Below, one piece after another: positions 6,769-14,598 of a DNA stretch of 56,542 nucleotides; position 1 is the stretch's first letter, and the number at the start of each line of letters is the position of its first letter. The DNA comes from CAYPTJ01 sp964413845. Lineage in GTDB: Bacteria; Patescibacteriota; WWE3; 9FT-COMBO-53-11. Made by a program: the position numbers and the translations under genes. Location of the stretch: positions 1 to 56,542 of the forward strand of contig CAYPTJ010000003.1 of NCBI GenBank assembly GCA_964413845.1, in the 5' to 3' direction. The notes below the pieces were generated by a model. It made no database searches. It was given only the letters and a program-made list of their open reading frames with translations, and was not told the origin of the DNA.

Positions 6769-7287
6769 ATGAAAGAGATAAAAGGGAAAAAGTTGAGTAT
6801 GTCCCAAATTTTCGCCGAAGATGGTCGAGTTATTCCTGTGACTTTGATTAAGTTTGCGGAGTTTCCCCAAGACCTTACCCCCGGAACCCCCGTCAGAATC
6901 ACGGGGGTTTCTAAAGGGAAAGGTTTTGCGGGGGTAGTGAAGCGTTGGGGTTTTGCTGGTGGGCCGGCAACCCACGGTCAATCTGACCGAGAGCGTGCCC
7001 CTGGTTCTATTGGGCAAAGGACCACTCCCGGGCGCGTCCATAAAGGGAAAAGAATGGCTGGTCGGATGGGAATGAAAAAAGTAACCCTCAGAGGCCTATC
7101 TGTTGTTGAGGTTGATCTAGAAGCAAAAATTGTAAAGCTTTCAGGAGCGGTGCCTGGGCCGCGGGGAAGAGAAGTCGTTGTGCGTTACGAACCCAGCGAA
7201 GTCAGGAGTCAGGAGTCAGGAGCCAGTAGTGATAGGGAGAGGAGAGACGAGGAGGAAACGGGTAAAGGGAAGGAAACTACTGACTAA
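6769..7287 (+). CDS. rplC: Ribosomal protein L3 (internally shortened)
   Basis: 172 residues. ATG 6769 is chosen for GGAAGG seven bases upstream. N-terminus KGKKLSMSQIF and the central GVSKGKGFAGVVKRWGF...GGPATHG are clearly L3. Between VIPVTLIK and VRITGVSKG only about 18 residues remain where E. coli L3 has some 75, so much of the beta-barrel domain is missing. The C-terminus carries a roughly 28-residue polar tail that is encoded by a dispersed repeat (GTCAGGAGTCAGGAGCCAGTAGT type), not by normal L3 sequence. First gene of the cluster; S10, which usually precedes L3, is absent here. Confidence 0.97.
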   Translation: MKEIKGKKLSMSQIFAEDGRVIPVTLIKFAEFPQDLTPGTPVRITGVSKGKGFAGVVKRWGFAGGPATHGQSDRERAPGSIGQRTTPGRVHKGKRMAGRMGMKKVTLRGLSVVEVDLEAKIVKLSGAVPGPRGREVVVRYEPSEVRSQESGASSDRERRDEEETGKGKETTD

Positions 7288-7310
7288 TGGCTACTGTCTA
7301 ATGACTAAAC
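7200..7310. repeat. Dispersed 'GTCAGGAGYCAGTAGT' repeat at the L3-L4 junction
   Basis: Copies of GTCAGGAG and GCCAGTAGT (7200-7228) face an inverted counterpart ACTACTGACTAATGGCTACTG (7276-7296), so the block can fold on itself. Relatives lie at 19690-19768, 40306-40338 and 41133-41150. The left arm is translated as the L3 tail. Confidence 0.8.
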
Positions 7311-7311
7311 T

Positions 7312-7938
7312 ATGAAGGTTGATCTTTACAGTGAAAAGGGAACAAAGTTAACGACCAAAGTGGAGCTCCCAAAGGAGATCTTTGGGATTGCTCCCAATGA
7401 AACCGCCTTGCGGCAGTATCTTCATGTTTATCAGGCAAATCAGCGCCGAGGAACGGTTTCGACCAAAACTCGCGGTGAAGTTTCCGGGGGAGGACGAAAG
7501 CCCTGGCGGCAGAAGGGAACAGGCCGGGCACGTCACGGATCGATCCGTTCACCCTTGTGGGTTGGGGGGGGAGTAACTCATGGTCCAAAACCGCGGGATC
7601 TTACCCTTTCAATTCCCAAAAAGATTGCCGATCTAGCCTTGAAATCCGCCCTTTCTTTGAAGGCAAAGGAAGGAAAGATCAAAATTCTTCGGGAGTTGAC
7701 CTTCAAAAAGCCAAAGACGACTCAAGCCGCCACACTTTTAAAGAAGCTTAAGCTTGGGAAAAGCGTTTTGCTACTTGCCCCGGAGAAAGATTTGGGACTG
7801 CAGCGTTCTTTTCGAAATATCAAAGGAGTGGAGGTGAGGATTGCCTCAAATGTGAACGCCTATGATGTTTCCTTGGCCGGGGATACCCTTTTTTTGAAAG
7901 AGGCGATCGGGAGACTTAAGGAGCGTTTAGGAAAATGA
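7312..7938 (+). CDS. rplD: Ribosomal protein L4
   Basis: 208 residues, normal length. The extended loop that reaches the exit tunnel is visible as RRGTVSTKTRGEVSGGGRKPW followed by RQKGTGRARHGS. Start ATG 7312 follows the repeat-derived spacer and has no clear Shine-Dalgarno. In Gammaproteobacteria L4 represses this operon by binding its leader; whether it does so here, given the leader hairpins at 6661-6690, is open. Overlaps L23 by four bases. Confidence 0.98.
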   Translation: MKVDLYSEKGTKLTTKVELPKEIFGIAPNETALRQYLHVYQANQRRGTVSTKTRGEVSGGGRKPWRQKGTGRARHGSIRSPLWVGGGVTHGPKPRDLTLSIPKKIADLALKSALSLKAKEGKIKILRELTFKKPKTTQAATLLKKLKLGKSVLLLAPEKDLGLQRSFRNIKGVEVRIASNVNAYDVSLAGDTLFLKEAIGRLKERLGK

Positions 7939-8237
7939 ACATCTACCAAGTGATCAAAAAACCGATTGTCACCGAGAAGAGTCAGAGTTTAGCCGCTCAG
8001 GGAAAATACGTCTTTGCGGTAGCTAAAGAAGCAACCAAGGAGGAAGTATCCCGAGCGGTTGAAGCTCAATTTAAGGATGTTAAGGTGGGGAAGGTGAACA
8101 TTAGCAGGGTTCCAGGACGGTTAGTTGCCTGGCGCCGCCGTGGTCGGCGCCCAATTATTGGGAGAAGACAAGGTGTAAAGCGCGCGGTCGTGACCCTTTC
8201 TAAGGGAAAGATCGCGCTTTTTGAGGAGAAAAAGTGA
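7935..8237 (+). CDS. rplW: Ribosomal protein L23
   Basis: 100 residues. Opens IYQVIKKPIVTEKSQ, the hallmark of L23, with VNISRVPGR in the middle. It sits at the tunnel exit where trigger factor and SRP dock. ATGA overlap with L4 and TGATG overlap with L2 point to translational coupling. Confidence 0.98.
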   Translation: MNIYQVIKKPIVTEKSQSLAAQGKYVFAVAKEATKEEVSRAVEAQFKDVKVGKVNISRVPGRLVAWRRRGRRPIIGRRQGVKRAVVTLSKGKIALFEEKK

Positions 8238-8974
8238 TGACAAAGCTAAAATTTGGGAGAAAAAGAGATGTTGGTCGAAGTAGAGGGAAGATCTCCGTTC
8301 GCCATAAAGGGGGCGGAGAGAAGCGCCTTTATCGAGTAGTTGATTTTAAGCGGGATAAAAGAGATATCCCGGCAAAGGTTGAGGCGATTGAGTATGACCC
8401 AAACCGTTCGGCAAAGATCGCCCTTCTTCTTTTTCCCGATGGGGAGCGCCACTATATTTTGGCTCCAGAAGAAATTAAGGTAGGAAGCGCAGTTTTAGCG
8501 TCCGAAAAAGCTTCCGCGAAGGTGGGTAATGCTCTTCCCCTTGGGAAGATTCCGGTTGGAACGGAGGTTCACAATGTGGAGCTTATTCCAGGACAGGGAG
8601 GAAAGATGATCCGTGCCGCTGGAACTGCGGCGGTAGTCTTGGCTAAGGAAAAGGAGTTTGCTCATCTAAAAATGCCCTCCGGCGAGATAAGGAAAATAAG
8701 GTTGAATTGCTGGGCAACGGTTGGCCGCCTTACCGGGGTGGAGAGAAAGATGCGCCGGTTGGGGAAGGCGGGGATCAAAAGGCATCTGGGGATTAGGCCA
8801 ACGGTGCGGGGAGTAGCGCAACATCCCCGAGCCCATCCTCATGGTGGAGGGGAAGGAAAGTCGGGGATAGGAATGCCCTCACCCAAAACACCCTGGGGAA
8901 AGCCCACGTTGGGGAAAAAGACACGAAAGCGGTTTCATACGGATAAATATATTGTGGCAAGGAGGAAGAAATAA
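8237..8974 (+). CDS. rplB: Ribosomal protein L2
   Basis: 245 residues from ATG 8237, which overlaps the L23 stop as TGATG; GAGGAG lies 8 bases upstream. Shorter than the usual 270-280 because the N-terminal extension is missing: it begins near the RSRGKISVRHKGGG stretch. The peptidyl-transferase histidine region is present (HPHGGGEGK, about residue 205). C-terminus GKKTRKRFHTDKYIVARRKK is typical. Confidence 0.98.
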   Translation: MTKLKFGRKRDVGRSRGKISVRHKGGGEKRLYRVVDFKRDKRDIPAKVEAIEYDPNRSAKIALLLFPDGERHYILAPEEIKVGSAVLASEKASAKVGNALPLGKIPVGTEVHNVELIPGQGGKMIRAAGTAAVVLAKEKEFAHLKMPSGEIRKIRLNCWATVGRLTGVERKMRRLGKAGIKRHLGIRPTVRGVAQHPRAHPHGGGEGKSGIGMPSPKTPWGKPTLGKKTRKRFHTDKYIVARRKK

Positions 8975-9267
8975 TGGCACGCTCAAGCAAAAAAGGACCA
9001 TTTATTGATCCAAAATTACTGAAGAAGGTTTTAAGAGCAAAAGAATCAGGAGGTGCTGAACCGATCAAGACTTGGTCGCGAGATTCACAAATTTCACCAG
9101 AGATGGTCGGGCTGACGATCGCCGTTTACAACGGAAAGGTTCATGTGCCGGTAAAGATTGCGGAGGCGATGATTGGCCACAGGTTAGGAGAATTTTCTCC
9201 AACCCGGATCTTTAGGAAGCACGGCCGCAAAGGGCTTAAGGTTTCTGTATCGGAAGGACGGGTCTAA
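8974..9267 (+). CDS. rpsS: Ribosomal protein S19
   Basis: 97 residues opening ARSSKKGPFIDPKLLKKV, with the conserved TWSRDSQI, GHRLGEFSPTR and a basic end. It binds 16S rRNA in the head of the small subunit together with S13. Its ATG overlaps the last base of the L2 stop codon. Confidence 0.98.
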   Translation: MARSSKKGPFIDPKLLKKVLRAKESGGAEPIKTWSRDSQISPEMVGLTIAVYNGKVHVPVKIAEAMIGHRLGEFSPTRIFRKHGRKGLKVSVSEGRV

Positions 9268-9272
9268 TAAAA

Positions 9273-9740
9273 GTGATAAGTGATAAGAAACAAGTGACAA
9301 AGGTGAAGAAAGAAACAAAGCCGACAAAAGCTGTAGAGGTGTCGGAGGCGGTTGGTCCAAAGGAAGCGCGGGCGGTAGGGAGGTATCTGCGAATCTCTCC
9401 CACAAAAGTGGGAGGAATCTTAGATCTAATTCGTGGGGAGACGGTAGGGGAGGCGAAGCGGATTCTTCACTTTACCCCTAAAAAAGGTGCAAAGATCGCC
9501 CTTAAGGTTTTGAATTCAGCGGTAGCTAACGCCAAAGCTAAGAGCCAGGTTGATGAGAAAAGTTGGGTAGTTTCTGATGCACGTGCCAATAAGGGTCCTC
9601 TTTTTCGAAGAAAACTTGACCCTAAAGCACGTGGCAGTTGGGGAATGATCACAACACCCTCAACTCACTTGACAATCGTGGTTAAGCGGGAGGCGGAAGT
9701 TGAAAAACAGAAGAAAAAGGAGGAGAAAAATGGGTCATAA
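9273..9740 (+). CDS. rplV: Ribosomal protein L22, with N-terminal extension
   Basis: 155 residues; the L22 core (EARAVGRYLRISPTKVGGILDLIRG) starts only near residue 32. The first 30 residues are Lys-rich and encoded by a low-complexity stretch (GTGATAAGTGATAAGAAACAAGTGAC), related to the short GTGATNAG repeats seen elsewhere. The tunnel-lining beta-hairpin region RGSWGMITTPSTHLTIVV is present. Start GTG 9273 is tentative. The end overlaps S3 by 11 bases. Confidence 0.96.
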   Translation: MISDKKQVTKVKKETKPTKAVEVSEAVGPKEARAVGRYLRISPTKVGGILDLIRGETVGEAKRILHFTPKKGAKIALKVLNSAVANAKAKSQVDEKSWVVSDARANKGPLFRRKLDPKARGSWGMITTPSTHLTIVVKREAEVEKQKKKEEKNGS

Positions 9741-10365
9741 AATTCATCCGCGAAGTCTAAGAATGGGAATAACTGAACCGTGGCGCTCACGCTGGTTCAG
9801 CGTGAAGGAATACGCTAAATTTGCACTTGGTGATAGGAAAATCCGCCAGTTCTTGACAAAAAAGCTGGCAGAGGTGGGACTTTCGGAGATTGAAATTGAA
9901 CGTTCGGGGGAAAAGGTGAAAGTGGTCATCCATGTTTCCAGACCTGGACTTGTAATTGGGAGAGGAGGTTCTGGGATTGAACTTCTTCGGCAAACATTGC
10001 TTGAGAAGCTGGGGGTTGAGAAAGGGAATCTGGAACTTGAGGTTCAGGGGGTAAAAACACCGCTTCTTTCGGCGGTTCTTTTAGCGAATCGGATCGCCCG
10101 TGGGTTGGAAAGACGAGCTAATTTTCGGCGTCTTGCGAATGAGGTGGCGGATGAAGTAATGACTCAAGGAGCAAAGGGGATAAAGGTAGAACTTGCCGGA
10201 CGGATTGCTGGAAGAGAGATCGCTCGGGTAGAAAAGGTAGGGCGGGGTTCCGTTCCTTTATCAACGCTTCGTGCAAGAATTGACTTTGCTGAGGATACGG
10301 CGCATACGCGCTACGGAACAATCGGAGTCAAGGTTTGGGTTTATCTAGGGGAGGAGGGGATTTAG
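9730..10365 (+). CDS. rpsC: Ribosomal protein S3
   Basis: 211 residues from ATG 9730 (MGHKIHPRSLRMGI), preceded by AAGGAGGAG. The KH domain carries the GRGGSGIE loop (about residue 75). It forms the mRNA entry site with S4 and S5. The C-terminal tail is short. The longer frame to 9700 would only add L22-overlapping residues. Confidence 0.98.
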   Translation: MGHKIHPRSLRMGITEPWRSRWFSVKEYAKFALGDRKIRQFLTKKLAEVGLSEIEIERSGEKVKVVIHVSRPGLVIGRGGSGIELLRQTLLEKLGVEKGNLELEVQGVKTPLLSAVLLANRIARGLERRANFRRLANEVADEVMTQGAKGIKVELAGRIAGREIARVEKVGRGSVPLSTLRARIDFAEDTAHTRYGTIGVKVWVYLGEEGI

Positions 10366-10367
10366 TG

Positions 10368-10781
10368 ATGTTGTTGCCCAAAAAAACAAAATTCAGAACA
10401 CAATTTCGAGGGAATGAAAGGATAAAAGGCAAGGCTTGGGTTGGCTCAGAGCTTTCGTTTGGGAAATACGGGTTAAAAGCTACTGCTGGAGGATTGCTTA
10501 CATCACGGCAGATTGAGGCCGCAAGGCGGGCGATTATGCACTATACGAAGCGGGGAGGGAAGCTTTGGATCCGAATTTTTCCAGATAAACCGATCTCAAA
10601 AAAGCTGGGTGAGACGAGAATGGGCGGGGGAAAATCTCCCGTTGATCACTATGCAGCCGTTGTCAAGGCTGGGCGAATCATCTTTGAACTTTCCGGTATT
10701 GCGGCAAAACAAGCCAAAGAGGCACTAAAGCGGGCAGGTCAAAAGCTCCCCCTTAAGACAAAGATTGTTACTGAAGAATGA
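10368..10781 (+). CDS. rplP: Ribosomal protein L16
   Basis: 137 residues, MLLPKKTKFRTQFRG start. Conserved ARRAIMHYTKRGGKLWIRIFPDKP and the GGGKSPVDHYAAVVK loop near the A site are present. The start is two bases after the S3 stop; GGAGGGGAT lies upstream. Ends in an overlap with L29. Confidence 0.98.
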   Translation: MLLPKKTKFRTQFRGNERIKGKAWVGSELSFGKYGLKATAGGLLTSRQIEAARRAIMHYTKRGGKLWIRIFPDKPISKKLGETRMGGGKSPVDHYAAVVKAGRIIFELSGIAAKQAKEALKRAGQKLPLKTKIVTEE

Positions 10782-11044
10782 TGGAGATTAAAGATTTGCG
10801 CGATAAAGAAAGAGGTGAATTATTAAAGCTTCTGAAAGAAGCGCGATTAGAGTTGGTGAGGTTAAAAATGGAGCGGAAAACCGGTTCCTTGGCCGATGGA
10901 AGTACAATTCATAAAAAGCAAAAAGAAATTGCCCAAACGACAACTGTTTTAAGGGAGAAGGAGATTCTTGCTGAGGCGACGGTTGAAAAAGAAGCTCCTT
11001 TGGGCAAGCTCAAGGAAGAAAAAGATGCCAAAACGAAGACTTAA
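10778..11044 (+). CDS. rpmC: Ribosomal protein L29, extended C-terminus
   Basis: 88 residues (87 if ATG 10781 is used); normal L29 is about 60-70. The two-helix core (EIKDLRDKERGELLKLLKEARLELVRLK, then ...QKEIAQTTTVLREKE) is typical; the last 25 residues are a Lys/Glu-rich tail. The tail overlaps the start of S17 by 20 bases, which probably explains its presence. Confidence 0.95.
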   Translation: MMEIKDLRDKERGELLKLLKEARLELVRLKMERKTGSLADGSTIHKKQKEIAQTTTVLREKEILAEATVEKEAPLGKLKEEKDAKTKT

Positions 11045-11327
11045 AGGAAAAGTTGTTTCTGACAAAATGGAAAAGACGGTAGTTGTTGTGGTGGAGCGTG
11101 TCTTTTCCCATCCGGTTTATAAGAAGCGGATTAGAGTAACCAAGCGGTTTAAGGCGCACGATGAGGGGGGAGCAAAAGTGGGGGATGAGGTTGTGATCGA
11201 AGAGGCAAGACCCTTCTCAAAGCAGAAACGTTGGAAGGTAATTGAGGTTGGCGGGAGAAAAGTTGCCGAAAAGTCAAAGGAGGGGGTAGCCAAGAGGGCC
11301 AAAGTGAGAAAAAGAGGAGAAAAATGA
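11025..11327 (+). CDS. rpsQ: Ribosomal protein S17
   Basis: 100 residues from ATG 11025, with AAGGAAGAA upstream. Core GKVVSDKMEKTVVVVVERVFSHPVYKKRIR and VGDEVVIEEARPFSKQKRWKV is clear. A roughly 20-residue basic tail (SKEGVAKRAKVRKRGEK) follows the usual end. Overlaps L14 by four bases. Confidence 0.97.
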   Translation: MPKRRLKGKVVSDKMEKTVVVVVERVFSHPVYKKRIRVTKRFKAHDEGGAKVGDEVVIEEARPFSKQKRWKVIEVGGRKVAEKSKEGVAKRAKVRKRGEK

Positions 11328-11695
11328 TCCAAAAAGGAACGGTTCTTAATGTTGCTGATAACTCTGGTGCAAAAGCCCTTAAGGTGATTGGTATTCCCCA
11401 CAAAGGAAAGGTGCAAACCGCTTCTTTGGGTGAGGTGGTAACGGTTTCAGTTCGAGGAGCTGATCCCCAGGGGGTGGTAAAAGATCATGCGATTGAGCAA
11501 GCGGTGATCGTTCGGGTTAGGAAGGAAGTAAGAAGACAAGACGGTTCTTATATCCGGTTTGATGATAATGCGGCGGTCGTGATTGATAAGAAAACTAACA
11601 ACCCCCAAGGGAGTAGGATTTTTGGTCCGATAGCACGAGAGGTGAGAGAGCACGGTTTTAAAAAGATTGCCTCACTTGCTAAGGAGATCTACTAA
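11324..11695 (+). CDS. rplN: Ribosomal protein L14
   Basis: 123 residues, normal length. MIQKGTVLNVADNSGAKALKVIG and the C-terminal GSRIFGPIAREVREHGFKKIASLAKEIY are diagnostic. It forms an inter-subunit bridge with 16S rRNA. One base separates its stop from the L24 start. Confidence 0.99.
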   Translation: MIQKGTVLNVADNSGAKALKVIGIPHKGKVQTASLGEVVTVSVRGADPQGVVKDHAIEQAVIVRVRKEVRRQDGSYIRFDDNAAVVIDKKTNNPQGSRIFGPIAREVREHGFKKIASLAKEIY

Positions 11696-11696
11696 G

Positions 11697-12050
11697 ATGA
11701 GACGCGAAACAGGAACAAAGAAAATCAAAATCCGAAAAGGCGATAAAGTAAAAATCATCGCCGGAAAGGATATCGGGAAGGAGGGAGAGGTAGAAAGGAT
11801 GCTGCGAGGTGAGAACCGGGCGGTGGTGGCAGGAGTAAATCTTGTCAAGAAGTTTGTTAAGAGGAAAGGGGAACGTGAGCCGGGAGGAATTATTACTGTC
11901 GCAGCACCAATCCACATCTCAAACTTAATGCTTATTTGCCCAAGATGTAGCAAACCCACAAAGGTGGGGTATAAGGTAAAAGAGGGAGGGGGGAGGATTC
12001 GATTTTGCCGCCGTTGCGGAAAGGAGGTTGACCCGCCCAGGGCGGGGTAA
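11697..12050 (+). CDS. rplX: Ribosomal protein L24 with zinc ribbon
   Basis: 117 residues from ATG 11697. KOW motif KIRKGDKVKIIAGKDIGKEGEV near the N-terminus. The C-terminal part holds CPRCSKPTKVGYKVKEGG and CRRCG, two CxxC pairs that can bind zinc, as in many L24 proteins. Slightly longer than the usual 100-105 residues. Confidence 0.97.
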   Translation: MRRETGTKKIKIRKGDKVKIIAGKDIGKEGEVERMLRGENRAVVAGVNLVKKFVKRKGEREPGGIITVAAPIHISNLMLICPRCSKPTKVGYKVKEGGGRIRFCRRCGKEVDPPRAG

Positions 12051-12055
12051 GGGAA

Positions 12056-12589
12056 ATGCTGAAAGAGTTTTATCAAAAAAAGGTTGTTCCAAAGCTTAAA
12101 GGTACAGTTGGCAGGGGGAATCCGTATGGTGTTCCTTACCCTGTGAAGATTGTAGTGAATATGGGTGTTGGGGAAGATAAGGATAAAAAGGAGGTGCTGG
12201 AGCACGCCCGTGAGGATCTAGCAATGCTTGCTGGTCAAACTCCTTCCTTCCGGTTGGCAAAAGAAGCAGTAGCATCCTTTTCGATAAAAAGAGGTGATAT
12301 CGTGGGAGTAGCGGTGACACTTCGGGGAAGAAAGATGTGGGATTTTCTTGAAAAGCTTGTCAAGGTGGTTCTCCCCCGGACAAAAGATTTTCGCGGGGTC
12401 TCACGGAAAAGCTTTGATGGAAAAGGGAACCTTACCGTTGGAATAAAAGAGCAGACTGCTTTTCCCGAGATTGATCCCCACAAAATCAGTAAGATCCGGG
12501 GATTGGAGGCTACCGTGATGACGTCAACTGAGGATGATGAGAAAGCATATCAGGTGCTAAAAGAGCTTGGAATGCCGTTTAGAGATTAA
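12056..12589 (+). CDS. rplE: Ribosomal protein L5
   Basis: 177 residues, complete. GNPYGVPYPVKIVVNMGVGE and the C-terminal FPEIDPHKISKIRGLEATVMTS are typical. It binds 5S rRNA and the P-site tRNA elbow. Its start follows GGGGTAAGGGAA. Confidence 0.98.
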   Translation: MLKEFYQKKVVPKLKGTVGRGNPYGVPYPVKIVVNMGVGEDKDKKEVLEHAREDLAMLAGQTPSFRLAKEAVASFSIKRGDIVGVAVTLRGRKMWDFLEKLVKVVLPRTKDFRGVSRKSFDGKGNLTVGIKEQTAFPEIDPHKISKIRGLEATVMTSTEDDEKAYQVLKELGMPFRD

Positions 12590-12590
12590 A

Positions 12591-12776
12591 ATGCCTAAAA
12601 AAGCACTTATTGAAAAACAGAAAAGAACACCAAAATTTAAAACACAAAGGTACAATCGTTGTCAGATTTGTGGGAGAAGCGGTGCTTACATGCGGAAGTT
12701 TGGAATGTGCCGAATCTGTTTTCGGGAGCTTGCCTCAAGGGGGGAACTTCCAGGGGTTAGGAAAGCGAGCCACTAA
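12591..12776 (+). CDS. rpsN: Ribosomal protein S14, zinc-binding type
   Basis: 61 residues (the short type Z form). CQICGRSG...CRIC gives the two CxxC pairs of the zinc site. ATG 12591 starts one base after the L5 stop. Use of the Zn form ties ribosome assembly to zinc supply, of interest with a ZIP transporter at 3155-3880. Confidence 0.98.
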   Translation: MPKKALIEKQKRTPKFKTQRYNRCQICGRSGAYMRKFGMCRICFRELASRGELPGVRKASH

Positions 12777-12777
12777 G

Positions 12778-13176
12778 ATGAGTATTAACGATCCGGTTGC
12801 TGATATTTTTTCTGCCATAAAGAATGCTGCTGCCGCCGGCCACACGGAGGTAGTTGTCCCTTTTTCAAAATTTAAAGCGCAGCTTGCATCGCTTCTTAAG
12901 AAGGAGGGGTTTGTAACAGAGGTACACAAGTTTAAGGAAAAGGAAGGAGCACGTTTCTTCCTGGCAATCAAGCCCGCTTACGATGAGGAAGGTAATTCTA
13001 AAATAAGCCACCTTAAGCGGATTTCAAGGGCTGGGCAGAGAATTTATTCACCGGCTTCAAAATTAAAATCACCACCGCTTGGAATCAAAATTGTCTCAAC
13101 ATCACAAGGACTTTTCACTGAGAAAGAAGCAAAGAAAAAGCGTCTTGGAGGCGAAGTGGTTGGGGAGGTTTGGTAG
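12778..13176 (+). CDS. rpsH: Ribosomal protein S8
   Basis: 132 residues from ATG 12778, one base after the S14 stop. NDPVADIFSAIKNA at the N-terminus and LGGEVVGEVW at the C-terminus are diagnostic (GxGGExLCxxW in most bacteria; the Cys is Val here). A longer overlapping frame starting at 12610 is not used. Confidence 0.98.
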   Translation: MSINDPVADIFSAIKNAAAAGHTEVVVPFSKFKAQLASLLKKEGFVTEVHKFKEKEGARFFLAIKPAYDEEGNSKISHLKRISRAGQRIYSPASKLKSPPLGIKIVSTSQGLFTEKEAKKKRLGGEVVGEVW

Positions 13177-13256
13177 GGATTAGTGGAGAGTATACAGTCC
13201 ACAGTTAACAGTATCTGTGAACTACAGCGAAGCGTACTGTGAACTATTAACTAAGA
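13177..13256. repeat. Repeat-like hairpin spacer between S8 and L6
   Basis: 80 bp without a gene. CTGTGAACTA occurs at 13215-13224 and again at 13240-13249 around a CAGCGAAGCGTA core, facing CAGTCCACAGTTAACAG upstream. It resembles the other short fold-back repeats that break this otherwise tightly packed cluster. Confidence 0.65.
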
Positions 13257-13796
13257 ATGTCAAAGTTAGCGAAGAAACCATTTTCTATCCCAGAAGGGGT
13301 GACGGTTGGAAAAGATAATAACCGATTAATCCTTAAGGGAGAAAAAGGTGAGTTGGTTCTTACTATTCCTCCAGGGATTGAGGTAGCGAAGAAGGAAAAC
13401 GCCGTTGCCGTCAGTGGCAAGGAAAGTCGGATTGTTGGCCTTTTCACATCTTTGGTTAAAAATGCGATCACCGGAATCAACCAGGGCTTCCGGAAGGAAT
13501 TGGAGCTTGTAGGAGTTGGTTATAAAGCGGAGGTAGCGGGGGATATTCTTCGGCTTGCCCTCGGTTTCTCCCATCCCGTCGAATACAAGATTCCGGAGGG
13601 GGTAAAAATTACCATGGTAGAGAATACAAAAGTGGTAGTTGAGGGAGTGGATAAACAGTTGGTTGGGCAGGTCGCAGCAGAGATTAGGAAACTCCGACCT
13701 CCCGAGCCGTACAAAGGTAAAGGAATAAGATATGTGGGTGAGGTAGTGAGAAGAAAATCCGGTAAAGCAATGAAGGTGACTGTGGGAGGAGCTTAA
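13257..13796 (+). CDS. rplF: Ribosomal protein L6
   Basis: 179 residues, two homologous domains. KPFSIPEGVTV at the N-terminus and the C-terminal RPPEPYKGKGIRYVGEVVRRKSGK are typical. No Shine-Dalgarno; the start follows the fold-back repeat, so coupling with S8 is interrupted here. Confidence 0.98.
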   Translation: MSKLAKKPFSIPEGVTVGKDNNRLILKGEKGELVLTIPPGIEVAKKENAVAVSGKESRIVGLFTSLVKNAITGINQGFRKELELVGVGYKAEVAGDILRLALGFSHPVEYKIPEGVKITMVENTKVVVEGVDKQLVGQVAAEIRKLRPPEPYKGKGIRYVGEVVRRKSGKAMKVTVGGA

Positions 13797-13798
13797 CA

Positions 13799-14146
13799 AT
13801 GCCAGTCAAACATTATCAGGTTAAAAGGGCACGACGACGGAGACGAATCCGGGGGAAGATCTTTGGAACTGGAAAACGTCCACGCCTTTCCGTTTTCCGC
13901 TCGGGCAAGCACATCTTTGTGCAGCTTATTGATGATGAGAAGGGGAAGACTTTGGTTGCAATTTCGGATTTATCCTTCAAGGAAGGAATCAAGAGCCAAA
14001 AAGCACAGGTGGCTGGGGAAAAGCTGGCTGAGGAAGCATTAAAGTTGAAGATAAGACGAGTTGTCTTTGACCGAGGTGGATACAAGTATCACGGTCGGGT
14101 GAAAGCAGTTGCCCAAGGGGCAAGGAAGGGAGGGTTGGAGTTTTGA
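13799..14146 (+). CDS. rplR: Ribosomal protein L18
   Basis: 115 residues. GTGKRPRLSVFRSGKHIFVQLID and VVFDRGGYKYHGRVKAVAQGAR identify it. It binds 5S rRNA with L5. It follows L6 after two bases and overlaps S5 as TGATG. Confidence 0.98.
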   Translation: MPVKHYQVKRARRRRRIRGKIFGTGKRPRLSVFRSGKHIFVQLIDDEKGKTLVAISDLSFKEGIKSQKAQVAGEKLAEEALKLKIRRVVFDRGGYKYHGRVKAVAQGARKGGLEF

Positions 14147-14598
14147 TGGCCGAAGGAGTAATGGGGCAAAAACTGCAAGAAAAGGTGCTCATGGTTAATC
14201 GAGTTGCCAAAAAGATTAAGGGAGGTGAGCGGAGGGGTTTTACGGCGTTGGTGGCAGTTGGAGATGGGTGTGGAAAGGTAGGAATTGGTTACGGTCGTGC
14301 GCAAGATCTGCGGGTGGCGATTGAGAAAGGGAGAAGGCAAGCGAAGGTGAAGATGTTTGCTGTCCCAATTTCGGGAACCACCATTCCCCATCGTGTAGAG
14401 GTAAAAGAAGGGGCAGTGAAGATTATTCTTAAGCCTGCTCCCCGCGGCGCAGGATTGATCGCGGGTGGAGTGATCCGAGATCTTCTAGAGCTGGCGGGGT
14501 ATGGGGATGTATCGGCGAAGATGTTAGGAACAAGAAATAGAATGGCGAATGTGAAGGCAACAGTTACTGCTTTAAGGGGGATGAGGAATGAGGCTTAA
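14146..14598 (+). CDS. rpsE: Ribosomal protein S5
   Basis: 150 residues from ATG 14146. EKVLMVNRVAKKIKGGERRGFTALVAVGD is the double-stranded-RNA-binding start; PRGAGLIAGGVIRDLLELAG lies in the C-terminal domain. L30, which in most bacteria lies between S5 and L15, is absent: S5 overlaps L15 directly. Confidence 0.98.
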   Translation: MAEGVMGQKLQEKVLMVNRVAKKIKGGERRGFTALVAVGDGCGKVGIGYGRAQDLRVAIEKGRRQAKVKMFAVPISGTTIPHRVEVKEGAVKIILKPAPRGAGLIAGGVIRDLLELAGYGDVSAKMLGTRNRMANVKATVTALRGMRNEA

